The notes below the pieces were generated by a model, which was not told where the DNA came from, did not search any database, and saw only the letters and a list, made by a program, of their open reading frames with translations. 64,000 nt of DNA from positions 2,728,001 through 2,792,000 of the forward strand of contig OX381705.1 of assembly GCA_947462335.1 (NCBI GenBank), read 5' to 3'. Position 1 is the first letter of the stretch, and the number at the start of each line of letters is the position of its first letter. Below, one piece after another: positions 30,958 through 42,880 of this stretch. Origin of the DNA: Harmothoe impar (lineage: Eukaryota; Annelida; Polychaeta; Phyllodocida; Polynoidae). The position numbers were made by a program, and so were the translations under genes.

Positions 30958-32282
30958 CTAGTCATTGAGCTGCTCAGTGGGCAGACAGAGTGATGGGGCA
31001 GCTCACCTGGCTGTAGTCTCTGGTCATTGAGCTGCTCAGTGGGCAGACAGAGTGATGGAGCAGCTCACCTGGCTGTAGTCTCTAGTCATTGAGCTGCTCA
31101 GTGGGCAGACAGAGTGATGGGGCAGCTCACCTGGCTGTAGTCTCTAGTCATTGAGCTGCTCAGTGAGCAGACAGAGTGATGGAGCAGCTCACCTGGCTGT
31201 AGTCATTGAGCTGCTCAGTGAGCAGACAGAGTGATGGAGCAGCTCACCTGGCTGTAGTCTCTAGTCATTGAGCTGCTCAGTGGGCAGACAGAGTGATGGG
31301 GCAGCTCACCTGGCTGTAGTCTCTGGTCATTGAGCTGCTCAGTGGGCAGACAGTGTATGGGCAGCTCACCTGGCTGTAGTCTCTAGTCATTGAGCTGCTC
31401 AGTGGGCAGACAGAGTGATGGGGCAGCTCACCTGGCTGTAGTCTCTAGTCATTGAGCTGCTCAGTGGGCAGACAGAGTGATGGGGCAGCTCACCTGGCTG
31501 TAGTCATTGAGCTGCTCAGTGAGCAGACAGAGTGATGGAGCAGCTCACCTGGCTGCAGTCTCTAGTCATTGAGCTGCTCAGTGGGCAGACAGAGTGATGG
31601 GGCAGCTCACCTGGCTGTAGTCATTGAGCTGCTCAGTGAGCAGACAGTGTGATGGAGCAGCTCACCTGGCTGTAGTCTCTAGTCATTGAGCTGCTCAGTG
31701 AGCAGACAGTGTGATGGGGCAGCTCACCTGGCTGTAGTCTCTAGTCATTGAGCTGCTCAGTGAGCAGACAGAGTGATGGAGCAGCTCACCTGGCTGTAGT
31801 CTCATTGAGCTGCTCAGTGAGCAGACAGAGTGATGGGGCAGCTCACCTGGCTGTAGTCATTGAGCTGCTCAGTGAGCAGACAGAGTGATGGAGCAGCTCA
31901 CCTGGCTGTAGTCTCTAGTCATTGAGCTGCTCAGTGAGCAGACAGAGTGATGGAGCAGCTCACCTGGCTGTAGTCTCTAGTCATTGAGCTGCTCAGTGGG
32001 CAGACAGAGTGATGGAGCAGCTCACCTGGCTGTAGTCTTTGAGCTGCTCAGTGAGCAGACAGAGTGATGGAGCAGCTCACCTGGCTGTAGTCTCTAGTCA
32101 TTGAGCTGCTCAGTGAGCAGACAGAGTGATGGAGCAGCTCACCTGGCTGTAGTCTCTAGTCATTGAGCTGCTCAGTGAGCAGACAGAGTGATGGAGCAGC
32201 TCACCTGGCTGTAGTCTCTAGTCATTGAGCTGCTCAGTGGGCAGACAGAGTGATGGAGCAGCTCACCTGGCTGTAGTCTCTA
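30958..32282. repeat. Higher-order block 1 in the minisatellite
   Basis: The order of long, short and variant units here is the same as at 33,012-34,336, with a constant offset of 2,054 bases. Markers include the truncated CAGTGTATGG unit (31,351 and 33,405) and the rare GGCTGCAGTC variant (31,551 and 33,605). The blocks appear identical or nearly so by eye. Confidence 0.85.
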
Positions 32283-33011
32283 GTCATTGAGCTGCTCAGT
32301 GAGCAGACAGAGTGATGGAGCAGCTCACCTGGCTGTAGTCTCTAGTCATTGAGCTGCTCAGTGAGCAGACAGAGTGATGGAGCAGCTCACCTGGCTGTAG
32401 TCTCTAGTCATTGAGCTGCTCAGTGAGCAGACAGAGTGATGGAGCAGCTCACCTGGCTGTAGTCTCTAGTCATTGAGCTGCTCAGTGAGCAGACAGAGTG
32501 ATGGAGCAGCTCACCTGGCTGTAGTCTCTGGTCATTGAGCTGCTCAGTGGGCAGACAGAGTGATGGAGCAGCTCACCTGGCTGTAGTCTCTGGTCATTGA
32601 GCTGCTCAGTGGGCAGACAGAGTGATGGAGCAGCTCACCTGGCTGTAGTCTCTAGTCATTGAGCTGCTCAGTGAGCAGACAGAGTGATGGGCAGCTCACC
32701 TGGCTGTAGTCTCTGGTCATTGAGCTGCTCAGTGAGCAGACAGTGTATGGGCAGCTCACCTGGCTGTAGTCTTTGAGCTGCTCAGTGAGCAGACAGAGTG
32801 ATGGAGCAGCTCACCTGGCTGTAGTCTCTGGTCATTGAGCTGCTCAGTGAGCAGACAGAGTGATGGGCAGCTCACCTGGCTGTAGTCTCTGGTCATTGAG
32901 CTGCTCGGTGAGCAGACAGAGTGATGGGCAGCTCACCTGGCTGTAGTCTCTAGTCATTGAGCTGCTCAGTGAGCAGACAGAGTGATGGGGCAGCTCACCT
33001 AAGTGTAGTCT

Positions 33012-34336
33012 CTAGTCATTGAGCTGCTCAGTGGGCAGACAGAGTGATGGGGCAGCTCACCTGGCTGTAGTCTCTGGTCATTGAGCTGCTCAGTGGGCAG
33101 ACAGAGTGATGGAGCAGCTCACCTGGCTGTAGTCTCTAGTCATTGAGCTGCTCAGTGGGCAGACAGAGTGATGGGGCAGCTCACCTGGCTGTAGTCTCTA
33201 GTCATTGAGCTGCTCAGTGAGCAGACAGAGTGATGGAGCAGCTCACCTGGCTGTAGTCATTGAGCTGCTCAGTGAGCAGACAGAGTGATGGAGCAGCTCA
33301 CCTGGCTGTAGTCTCTAGTCATTGAGCTGCTCAGTGGGCAGACAGAGTGATGGGGCAGCTCACCTGGCTGTAGTCTCTGGTCATTGAGCTGCTCAGTGGG
33401 CAGACAGTGTATGGGCAGCTCACCTGGCTGTAGTCTCTAGTCATTGAGCTGCTCAGTGGGCAGACAGAGTGATGGGGCAGCTCACCTGGCTGTAGTCTCT
33501 AGTCATTGAGCTGCTCAGTGGGCAGACAGAGTGATGGGGCAGCTCACCTGGCTGTAGTCATTGAGCTGCTCAGTGAGCAGACAGAGTGATGGAGCAGCTC
33601 ACCTGGCTGCAGTCTCTAGTCATTGAGCTGCTCAGTGGGCAGACAGAGTGATGGGGCAGCTCACCTGGCTGTAGTCATTGAGCTGCTCAGTGAGCAGACA
33701 GTGTGATGGAGCAGCTCACCTGGCTGTAGTCTCTAGTCATTGAGCTGCTCAGTGAGCAGACAGTGTGATGGGGCAGCTCACCTGGCTGTAGTCTCTAGTC
33801 ATTGAGCTGCTCAGTGAGCAGACAGAGTGATGGAGCAGCTCACCTGGCTGTAGTCTCATTGAGCTGCTCAGTGAGCAGACAGAGTGATGGGGCAGCTCAC
33901 CTGGCTGTAGTCATTGAGCTGCTCAGTGAGCAGACAGAGTGATGGAGCAGCTCACCTGGCTGTAGTCTCTAGTCATTGAGCTGCTCAGTGAGCAGACAGA
34001 GTGATGGAGCAGCTCACCTGGCTGTAGTCTCTAGTCATTGAGCTGCTCAGTGGGCAGACAGAGTGATGGAGCAGCTCACCTGGCTGTAGTCTTTGAGCTG
34101 CTCAGTGAGCAGACAGAGTGATGGAGCAGCTCACCTGGCTGTAGTCTCTAGTCATTGAGCTGCTCAGTGAGCAGACAGAGTGATGGAGCAGCTCACCTGG
34201 CTGTAGTCTCTAGTCATTGAGCTGCTCAGTGAGCAGACAGAGTGATGGAGCAGCTCACCTGGCTGTAGTCTCTAGTCATTGAGCTGCTCAGTGGGCAGAC
34301 AGAGTGATGGAGCAGCTCACCTGGCTGTAGTCTCCA
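33012..34336. repeat. Higher-order block 2 in the minisatellite
   Basis: Second copy of the block at 30,958-32,282, starting just after a unique ACCTAAGTGTAG variant (about 32,997) that marks the left junction. At the right end the copies part at TCTCCAGTC versus TCTCTAGTC. Confidence 0.85.
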
Positions 34337-35164
34337 GTCATTGAGCTGCTCAGTGGGCAGACAGAGTGATGGAGCAGCTCACCTGGCTGTAGTCTCTAGT
34401 CATTGAGCTGCTCAGTGAGCAGACAGTGCATGAGCAGCTCACCTGGCTGTAGTCTCTAGTCATTGAGCTGCTCAGTGAGCAGACAGAGTGATGGAGCAGC
34501 TCACCTGGCTGTAGTCTCCGGTCATTGAGCTGCTCAGTGGGCAGACAGAGTGATGGAGCAGCTCACCTGGCTGTAGTCATTGAGCTGCTCAGTGAGCAGA
34601 CAGAGTGATGGAGCAGCTCACCTGGCTGTAGTCTCCAGTCATTGAGCTGCTCAGTGGGCAGACAGAGTGATGGAGCAGCTCACCTGGCTGTAGTCTCTAG
34701 TCATTGAGCTGCTCAGTGAGCAGACAGAGTGATGGAGCAGCTCACCTGGCTGTAGTCTCTAGTCATTGAGCTGCTCAGTGAGCAGACAGAGTGATGGGGC
34801 AGCTCACCTGGCTGTAGTCTCTAGTCATTGAGCTGCTCAGTGGGCAGACAGTGTGATGGAGCAGCTCACCTGGCTGTAGTCTCTAGTCATTGAGCTGCTC
34901 AGTGAGCAGACAGAGTGATGGGGCAGCTCACCTGGCTGTAGTCTCTAGTCATTGAGCTGCTCAGTGAGCAGACAGAGTGATGGGGCAGCTCACCTGGCTG
35001 TAGTCATTGAGCTGCTCAGTGGGCAGACAGTGTGATGGAGCAGCTCACCTGGCTGTAGTCTCTGGTCATTGAGCTGCTCAGTGAGCAGACAGAGTGATGG
35101 GGCAGCTCACCTGGCTGTAGTCATTGAGCTGCTCAGTGGGCAGACAGAGTGATGGAGCAGCTCA

Positions 35165-35394
35165 TGGTAAGGTCATAGAGGTGATGAGGGAAAGATGGAT
35201 GCCCTTAAGGTCCTAAGGATCCCCTGGTACCCCTGGTGGTCTCCAGCTCTATTTTCCCCCAACTCAGCCCCAATTGGTCTAGGACGCTCTCCTTACCTCA
35301 TCTATACCAATACACACCCTTCTGTGGATAAAGGGCAGGAAACAGTACTACCTCTATACACACCACTACTCATCACATAGTGTCTGTGTCCCTG
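35165..35394. other. Junction between the minisatellite and the 7.5 kb tandem array
   Basis: The first 40 bases (CTCATGGTAAGGTCATAGAG and onward) match the flank of the single-copy minisatellite unit near 28,818. After that I recognise nothing until the tandem units begin. Confidence 0.55.
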
Positions 35395-36306
35395 TATACA
35401 GCTCCCAAGGTTCTTACCATTTTAACACTAGCCTAAGGCTGTCACAGATAACACACATGAGGACTATAGCTGGAGGCTGCACTATACATGATATAACACG
35501 GTAACAATACAAGTACACTGTCCCTGAGGCATAAGGACATAACGACTAAACCAATCTAGAACACCACTAGGGCACTTTACTGACACAACATCCTTTTTTT
35601 CATTGGCTGCTTCTTTTTTCCTTACCTAACGTTTAAGTTATATTTTGGTCCAGTATGATTTGGTAAAATCAGCTGAATTCTCTTTGGGCAGGAAAAGAGC
35701 CTTCTAGTTCTAGATGGAGGGCCATTAAGCATATGTGTGGAAAACTAATATAATATTTTTTCATATCTGAAAAAACAAGGTAATAAACAAGATGTGTAAT
35801 TGACTGGAGCCATTTTATTCCCTATGTGCCTGTAAATAGTAGCCGCTTATCTCGCGCCCTGATTGCCTGCACTGCTATCTGCCATCATCAACATCGATCA
35901 CGTGACCAATCAGTACAGCCATGTAGGACCCGGGTGTTTACACCTTTCTAGATAACAGCCGACTCTTTTTCTATCAACATCTGCTTTTACTGATCTATGG
36001 GTAATCATCTAATTATGCTACTGACCTACTAACCCCTATAACCATATCATACAGAACATGCCCGTGAATAGCAGTTATACATTGGGATGTGTCTCCCGTC
36101 ACTGGGATTGAGAGCACAGATTATCAGAGGAACATTCCCTATCCCTCTTAAAGTATTGTATAATTGATTCTCATTTTACTGAATTCGAGGTATATAGGAT
36201 GAGGACAGAGCTCTACAGCACCAGCCTGTACCTGGTCCTGATTATCTGTATTAAATTCAATCAAGCTTGCTTACTGGAGCGCTTTAAGTTTATTTCATAT
36301 AAGTAA

Positions 36307-36533
36307 CAGGGGGGTGGTGGATTGGGGGGGGGTAAACAATTTGGACCCCTTGACCAGGGGGGGGGGTAAAAGAATTCAACCTGTTTTGAGGGGAAAAGCT
36401 GGTGCGTTACTATGCTACAAAGGGGCGCAACGTGCACAATGTTCGGCCTGCAGGGGGGGCATTTTTTTTACCCCTCTAGGTGGGGGGTTAAAAAATTTCG
36501 CGCGGACCACGCGAAATCTCACCGCCGCCCCTG
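36307..36533. mobile_element. 227 bp hAT-like MITE rich in G runs
   Basis: It starts CAGGGGGGTGGTG and ends CACCGCCGCCCCTG, whose reverse complement is CAGGGGCGGCGGTG; CAGGG ends are typical of hAT elements. Units 1-3 lack the element. The interior has several runs of G and an ATTTCGCG/CGCGAAAT hairpin near 36,494-36,515. The expected 8 bp target duplication is not clear (ATAAGTAA left, TTGTTAAA right). Confidence 0.6.
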
Positions 36534-36959
36534 TTGTTAAAAACTGAGCACTCCCTAAATGCCACTTAAATAAAGGCATTTAATGCTGTTATGACCTTTC
36601 TGTGAACTTAAAGCTGCTTAAAGTGTTTCTTTTAAGGTATCTTTACAATGCTTGAATACATGCTTTCATGCAGTGAAAGGCACATTTATGCAGGCAGCGT
36701 CTGACCAGATGTCTGCCTAATGTGTGCAATGATGGCTACCATTGGTCATTGTCATTATGCTTAACCCATCATACATGCCCCAGAGCCTTACTTCCCTGTC
36801 TGTCAATTAACTAAGTGGACAGTGGCTGGAGGAGGCCATCTGGATCAATGTGACACAGAGTCTGAACAAAAAGCTGCTGCACGGGTGAGTCTCCTCAGCC
36901 AATGTTGTAATCGGATTGTCATGGTGATTTCTTGCCTCATATTCCAGACACAAGAGCTA

Positions 36960-37090
36960 GAATTTGTTTGTAGTGTGCCAATAAGACCAAAAATTTCATT
37001 GCCTGTGTCCGGTAAGATTTTAGAATACCTCATTCATAAACGGCTCTCCAAGCACCTGACGACACGTAACATTTTAAGTGAATGTCAATA
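36960..37090 (+). pseudogene. Decayed LINE reverse-transcriptase fragment in unit 0
   Basis: The plus strand encodes ISLPVSGKILEYLIHKRLSK and onward to a stop, clearly related to the ISQLPIPGKILERLIHN part of the intact LINE's reverse transcriptase. The fragment lacks all catalytic motifs. The same relic, further decayed, occurs in every 7.5 kb unit, so it predates the tandem duplication. Confidence 0.8.
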
Positions 37091-40000
37091 ATGGAGAACG
37101 AGAGGAGTACTCTCTGTCAAATCAGTGTTGACAGCTGAGAAATGTAGATGCTTCAGAAGTAAAACTTCATAATGCATTTTTTAAACGAATATATTATTGT
37201 GTTCTAATACCCAATCAAAACAGAACTCCTGGAGGCTAAGGATTTCATAATTCAGTATTCCTACCAAATGAGTCCAATTAAACAGGGCCTGCAACCTATT
37301 ATAACAAGCCTATTCAAAATTAAGGACAAATGTTCTAAAAATCAATGTATTTCTGTAGTCATTCCATATTAATATCTCAAACTATATATTATTGTAATTC
37401 AAGCTTCGCCAAAAGAGAATCCGGAATTAATGTAGACACAAATTTATCGAATATCATGAAAATGAATAAAATTAGTTTCAAACAAAAAAAAAATAATGTA
37501 TGTATTCTTACAATAATTGTTAGAAAATAATATTGCTGGGTATCTCTTATTCTTCCAAACCTAGATGGCTGTGTATGCATGAAGTGCATTAAATCACATT
37601 GATTCAAATAGTCTCCGTAATTCCATCTTGGACAGGCACTTTATAGTTATTGGCCAGTTTAGGAAGCTAGCACGGATTCTGGTCATCCTGCGCCACCTAT
37701 ACAGGAAGGATATCTAACCGCCTCACTCACTCCACACCAGAGCCAATAACGTCTGGTACTCCCCCAGACAGTTACTGTTACCACTTAGCACTTTGATCTT
37801 TGATCATCTGATATTATGTCTATATGGCCCACTGTTTGCTTATGTAAACAGAGTAATAACCACCAAAGAAGGCACAGTGCTATATGAGAGGCATCTGTTA
37901 GCAAGCAATAACCAGTTTATCTATCAGTTATTACATTGTTGATACATGAAAACAAATGAGCACTGCATGAATATAGTTTTAATTTTCCAGGAATATCCTC
38001 TGAGTGTTTGTTTCATCGGGATAGGATAAAAAAGATTTAGTGATGTAAAAAGTGATAAGTTATCTTACATTGTGGTCTTTATATGAAGTGTATAATACAC
38101 ATTAAAAACATCTAATAGATCTATGCACTTTCTGATGCACACATCTAGCAAGGCACTTGTGGCTTCATCCCCTACTTTACCTTCTATGAGTGCACCTGAC
38201 TAGGTTTTAAGGCCATGTGTGAGAACAGCATAGATGGGATGTAGTGGAGCCCATCTACCCTTTCTGTGTTCCTTTCTTATTAAGGCATTGCAGACTGTAC
38301 GAGGTGGGGATGTCCACACCTTTAGAGATGCACAGAGGCGGCACAGAGCACAGCCCAGCTCAAAGTCTGGTTCTTAAAAAGCAGCTCACAGAGTACCATT
38401 ATATGTACCATGCACTGCTTGCCAAGCTGCACTTGGAATGGTCCAGGGAGGATGTGATGGCTTCCTGAACACGTACAGCTCCCAGTTATCGCTCATAGCA
38501 GCCGTCACTGGCTGCAGGCAGGGCATGTAGTGTGATAAAGACATGTATGGGTGCACAGAGAGGGCTGGGATGTATGTAGGGGAAGGGTTCAGTTAAGTGA
38601 TGTATAGCTCAATTGAGGGTACTCAGATACACTATATTGATCTGTACCACCAGAGTCTGGGTGGAGTCTTTGCACCTGAATACCCGGCTACTCTCCATTC
38701 CAGTAGAGCTAACTAACTCAGGCACTTTACTTTTTATTTCTTCTTTTCTATGTCTTGCCTTTATCATGAGGAGCCAGGTGTCTCAAATCATAATGTGATT
38801 AAAAAACATTTTAACTGATTTTTTGTCAAAGTTCTTTTACGGGAGTTGCAGGTTTTACATATGTTAATCTTGATCCCCTGATTCACTGTTTGGCTGCTAG
38901 GCCTGTTTTGCTGATCAGATTGATATGTATCAGTCCAGATATCAACCTGCTCAAAAATCTGAAATGAATGCACTATCAGTCTCTTCTTTTATAACTCAGT
39001 AACACAAAATGAAAAATATGTTTAACCTGCATAAATTGAGTACATGGTTACTGTAATCCCCTCCTATACAGGCACCTTCATTTACATTGGTCCATGGAGT
39101 GAGATATTATGCTTGAAGATTGATCTGCAACTAGTGTCTATTAGATGTCTTCATACACCACCTGGACGGAGGATATCCAGCCGCCTCACTCACTCCGCAC
39201 CAGGAAAGTCTTCCACCTCCTGCACACCTTGGTAATAAAAGGAGGACCAGGGAGAAAGTAGGAAGATAAAGGGCAGAAGTCCCATGTAATATCAATCTGA
39301 TACACCAGTAATGCCATCTTATTTCTGTCACACTGCGTAAAGACCATAAAGACACTCGCCAAGAGATAACAGGGCCATAAATGTCCCTGTCTGGTACTCC
39401 CCCTAGACAGTTGCTGTTTAGCACTTTGATCCCCTATTATTATGCCCCTATGTTACGATACATAAACAATGACGAACAGAAACTCATGTTTGTTCGTAGT
39501 GTTCATAACCATGGTAATAACCACCAAAGAAGGGAAGGAGGAGATGACTCTTGTTATGATTTGGCAAGAAACTGTTGACTGTGCCCTTCACAAAAGCTAC
39601 CTCTCTGCAAGTATTTCTTACACATTCCCAAGGAGCATAATACCGCTCTTTATGATTTTCATAACAGAATGGAAGATATTGTGACTATTCTGTGACACAT
39701 AAATAATAGATCTTCAAGCCATCCAGTCTATAAAGTTCATAAATAGATATCATCTGAGGGAACTACTGTAACTATTTTCACGCTGTATACATTCAAATTA
39801 AAGTGCCAACTTTTGGAAACCTGTGAATTTAAATATCAACATTTACAGTATGCATTTTCCAACCAATAGCATTGCTACATATAGAGTAACATCTACCACT
39901 GCACTTAAGGCTTTACCTCTGATGGAGTGGTATGATTGAGGGCTGTGTGTAGTCCACCTACCCTTTATGGGGTTGTCCCTTTGAGGATATTGGTGAGGTG

Positions 40001-42880
40001 CAGGAGGTCTTGACTGCCCACAACTTTAGAGCGCCACTGAGTTGGTGGGGCAGCGGAGCAACTCACAGAGTAGCTCACAATGAGCCTATTCATTTATCAT
40101 GCACATTCACCACGGTGCACCTGGAATGGTGCTTTGAGGATGTGATGGGTTTCTGGACACGTAAGATCCCCAGGTGTGTGGCTTTAGAGATGCGTGGATA
40201 AGCTGAGGATGTAGGGGAGATGTACGTTTTTTAAGGTACGTTAATAGTAGCAGGATACAGGTATTAATATTGACCTGTGGCATCAGAGGCTGCACATGAG
40301 GCATCCTGTGTCTCTATCATGTTGCTCCCCTTGCAGTTAAGCAGATTCAAGATGCCTTAAGGGAACACTTAAGGGAACAAGCTGCAAGAACTTAGTAATG
40401 CCATGTAAATGTATATGAAATGTTATGACAACATTTAAGTGCCTTTAAAGGGTTTCAAATGCTTCTTTAAGAATATCTTATTTACATAAATGCAGACATG
40501 TATGCATAACTATATTTATTCCTCCTTTCCCTTCTCAATTATATGCTACATATCCCAAATGTCCCAAAATGTTAAAAGGTGATAAGGGATTCAGGGAGAA
40601 TTGCCACTAAATGCATATGGATTTGGAGATTTTCCCACTGTTATTGCCCCATGAGTCCCTGTTTAGGGGATGGATCCAACAAGAATGAGGGTTGTGGATC
40701 AGATTGACATGCACCAGTCCAGATATCTCCTTCCTTTGACAAGAATTAGGTGATGGGGACGTTTTAACCTTTACACTCAATGCCTACTAAGAGGGTTGTA
40801 AGAGCAGTTAGTCTCAAGATGTAAAGTGATTAAAAACATTTTCATTGAGGGAGCTGTCCCATTAGGTTCAGACTAGTTTTTGGAGTTGGAGGTTTTTAAA
40901 GATGTTATCACCTTCTGTTTCACCATTTGAGTGATTTATCTGACAAGGATTGCAGGAGTATTTTGCCTGATCCAGTCAAGCTCTCATTGAGATGTTTTTC
41001 AGTTTCTCCTCTGAGGAAGATGGCTAGCTGTAATGTTTTCTTAACATTGCTTAGTTGAAAGGTCCTAAAACAGTCTGTTTGGTTCCCAGACAAATTAAAA
41101 AACTTATTTTGCTTTCATTCAGATCCCAGCAGGGTTCACTCAATGTCAACACCCTTCAGGGTCAATATAAACTATTCAGGGAAGAATCGGATGCTTGCTG
41201 ACTAGACAGCCTCTGTCTCTCATAGTGTACATTTAAATATGTATATCAGTCTGTCTCGCATGGGCAGTATATCCTTGGGAGTATCGAAAGGCTTAATATT
41301 AGACATTTATATGGCAAATATCCGGCAAACATGACCTGCACAAGTGTGTCAAAATATTAATTATAACCACAGCTGTCAAAACCACCCTAATACCTTTGTT
41401 ACCAACCCAATCAACTACCCAGCCATAAGAGAGACTGAGGCACAGTTAGCCAGTCCCTGGCCTTATTCCTGAATGGCATAGCTGGATCTTTTTTACCTCT
41501 CAAGGTAGTGATTGGTTTCAAGGTCAACTACATGGGAATTTGAACTCTGCGAATCATTTGCATAGCTTTACCTATTCTTTCTGTACCTATATATATATAT
41601 AACCACACATTTCCTTTTGATTTAGGTATTGTTACAAAAGGATGTCAAACACGACTTGCTGATATATTTGTTACTTAGCTTGTTTGCTGAATTGATGAGT
41701 TGCCAATGTAATGACTTTTTAACTTACCTGAAATGAATAGACACAATATAAGTACACAGATGTATAAGGATTCATAGAAGGAAATTGAATAATTAAAGGT
41801 CTTGAGAGTGAGGATTTCCTGACCGAGGATGATCTGTGAGTGATTTGATAACGTCAGGATTGACTAGTTGTGAGAGGTGGCTGATAGATGTCTCCATCTC
41901 TGATGATGTGATAAGATATCCATCACTGGGCTGAACAACTTTATGGGATACCAAAAGGGAATGCGTACAGTGGGAGATACAAAGCTAGATGAAAAACTAA
42001 TATTATTTTAGCTTTGTAAACTCCCGGGGAATAAGTCATATGAAAGTGATTTTAGGAAAAATAGCTATGAATATCTCTGGAATTTGAGACTTAAGTGCAG
42101 GCTATCCTACCAGTTGTAACCTTTACCAGAATCTATTACCCCCTGCTGTGAATCATCGATCATTACCCATGACACAGGTGCCTCCCTTCTAATGTCCTAC
42201 ATTGGCATCCAGTGCCTCCTGAAAGCATCATCAAAGTGAATACACATTTTCCTTCACCCCCTTTTTTTTAGCTCAACATGATCCATCACTCCCGCTATAT
42301 ATTCACCATTTTGTCAATATTTAAAAGATAGACTACTATGTGATCATGTTCCCCCCTCTCGCTTTTACACCTCTAGTTTGAAGATTTTGGTAAAACTGCA
42401 AACTGAAGATACAAATAGAATGCCAAATATTCTCTTTCCACCTGCAAGTCATTTCTCTTTCTATCTGTCTGAAAAGCAATTATTTCAGTCTCCAACCATC
42501 TCTCACTTGACAAAATGAGACTCAGAAATTACTTTTGCATTGCTTGCCCAGGAATATGACATTTAGGCATAGTCTAACCTCATAGCAAATGTAAAAGGCT
42601 CAGAAGTTATGACTTCTAGATATGCTCCTTTGCTGCCTCAAACTGGCATCCTCACTTACTAAGAGAGATTAGGTTCAGTTCATAATAGATGAATGCTGTC
42701 AGGGGTTGTCCAGTCACTCTCCTGATGGGCAAGTGGGAGAACATACAATGTCTGGAAGACTCAAAGGCGACCAGGTACAGTCTTGAAAGTCTAATAAAAG
42801 GTCCTGCTGGCTATGACTAGAACACAGTTTCCACTATGATGAACCATAGGATCTTCTCTGAGGCTATATCAAACGGCCTA

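Larger units (their letters stand above)
29801..35164. repeat. 5.4 kb minisatellite of 62 bp and 52 bp units
   Basis: The main unit is 62 bases: GAGCTGCTCAGTGAGCAGAC, then AGAGTGATGGAGCAGCTCAC, then CTGGCTGTAGTCTCTAGTCA, then TT. A common shorter unit lacks the ten bases TCTCTAGTCA. By length there are roughly 85-90 units, nearly identical, varying mainly at GTGAGCAG/GTGGGCAG and GGAGCAG/GGGGCAG. Each unit contains the perfect palindrome CTGCTCAGTGAGCAG, inverted arms GAGCTGCTC/GAGCAGCTC, and a CACCTG E-box. It has no coding capacity. The exact copy number may be limited by assembly. Confidence 0.97.
35395..42880. repeat. Unit 0 of a 7.5 kb tandem duplication
   Basis: First of at least four head-to-tail units; the marker CCCTGAGGCA recurs at about 35,522, 43,021 and 50,524 (spacing near 7.50 kb) and, with one base changed, near 59,957. 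Unit 0 contains the hAT-like element at 36,307, a LINE relic near 36,960-37,090, and two internal GGATATC...CCGCCTCACTCACTCC subunits (about 37,700 and 39,165). Its right half (38.6-42.8 kb) is very similar to unit 1, its left half less so. No gene is supported. Confidence 0.85.

Noticed and set aside
29801..35164. Possible CRISPR array
   Set aside because: The units are contiguous and nearly identical along their full 62 or 52 bases, with no unique spacers, and the window is eukaryotic.
39131..39424. Minus-strand frame shared with 46,742-46,981 and 55,101-55,352
   Set aside because: Same explanation: tandem-unit similarity, with frames breaking at different places in the copies.
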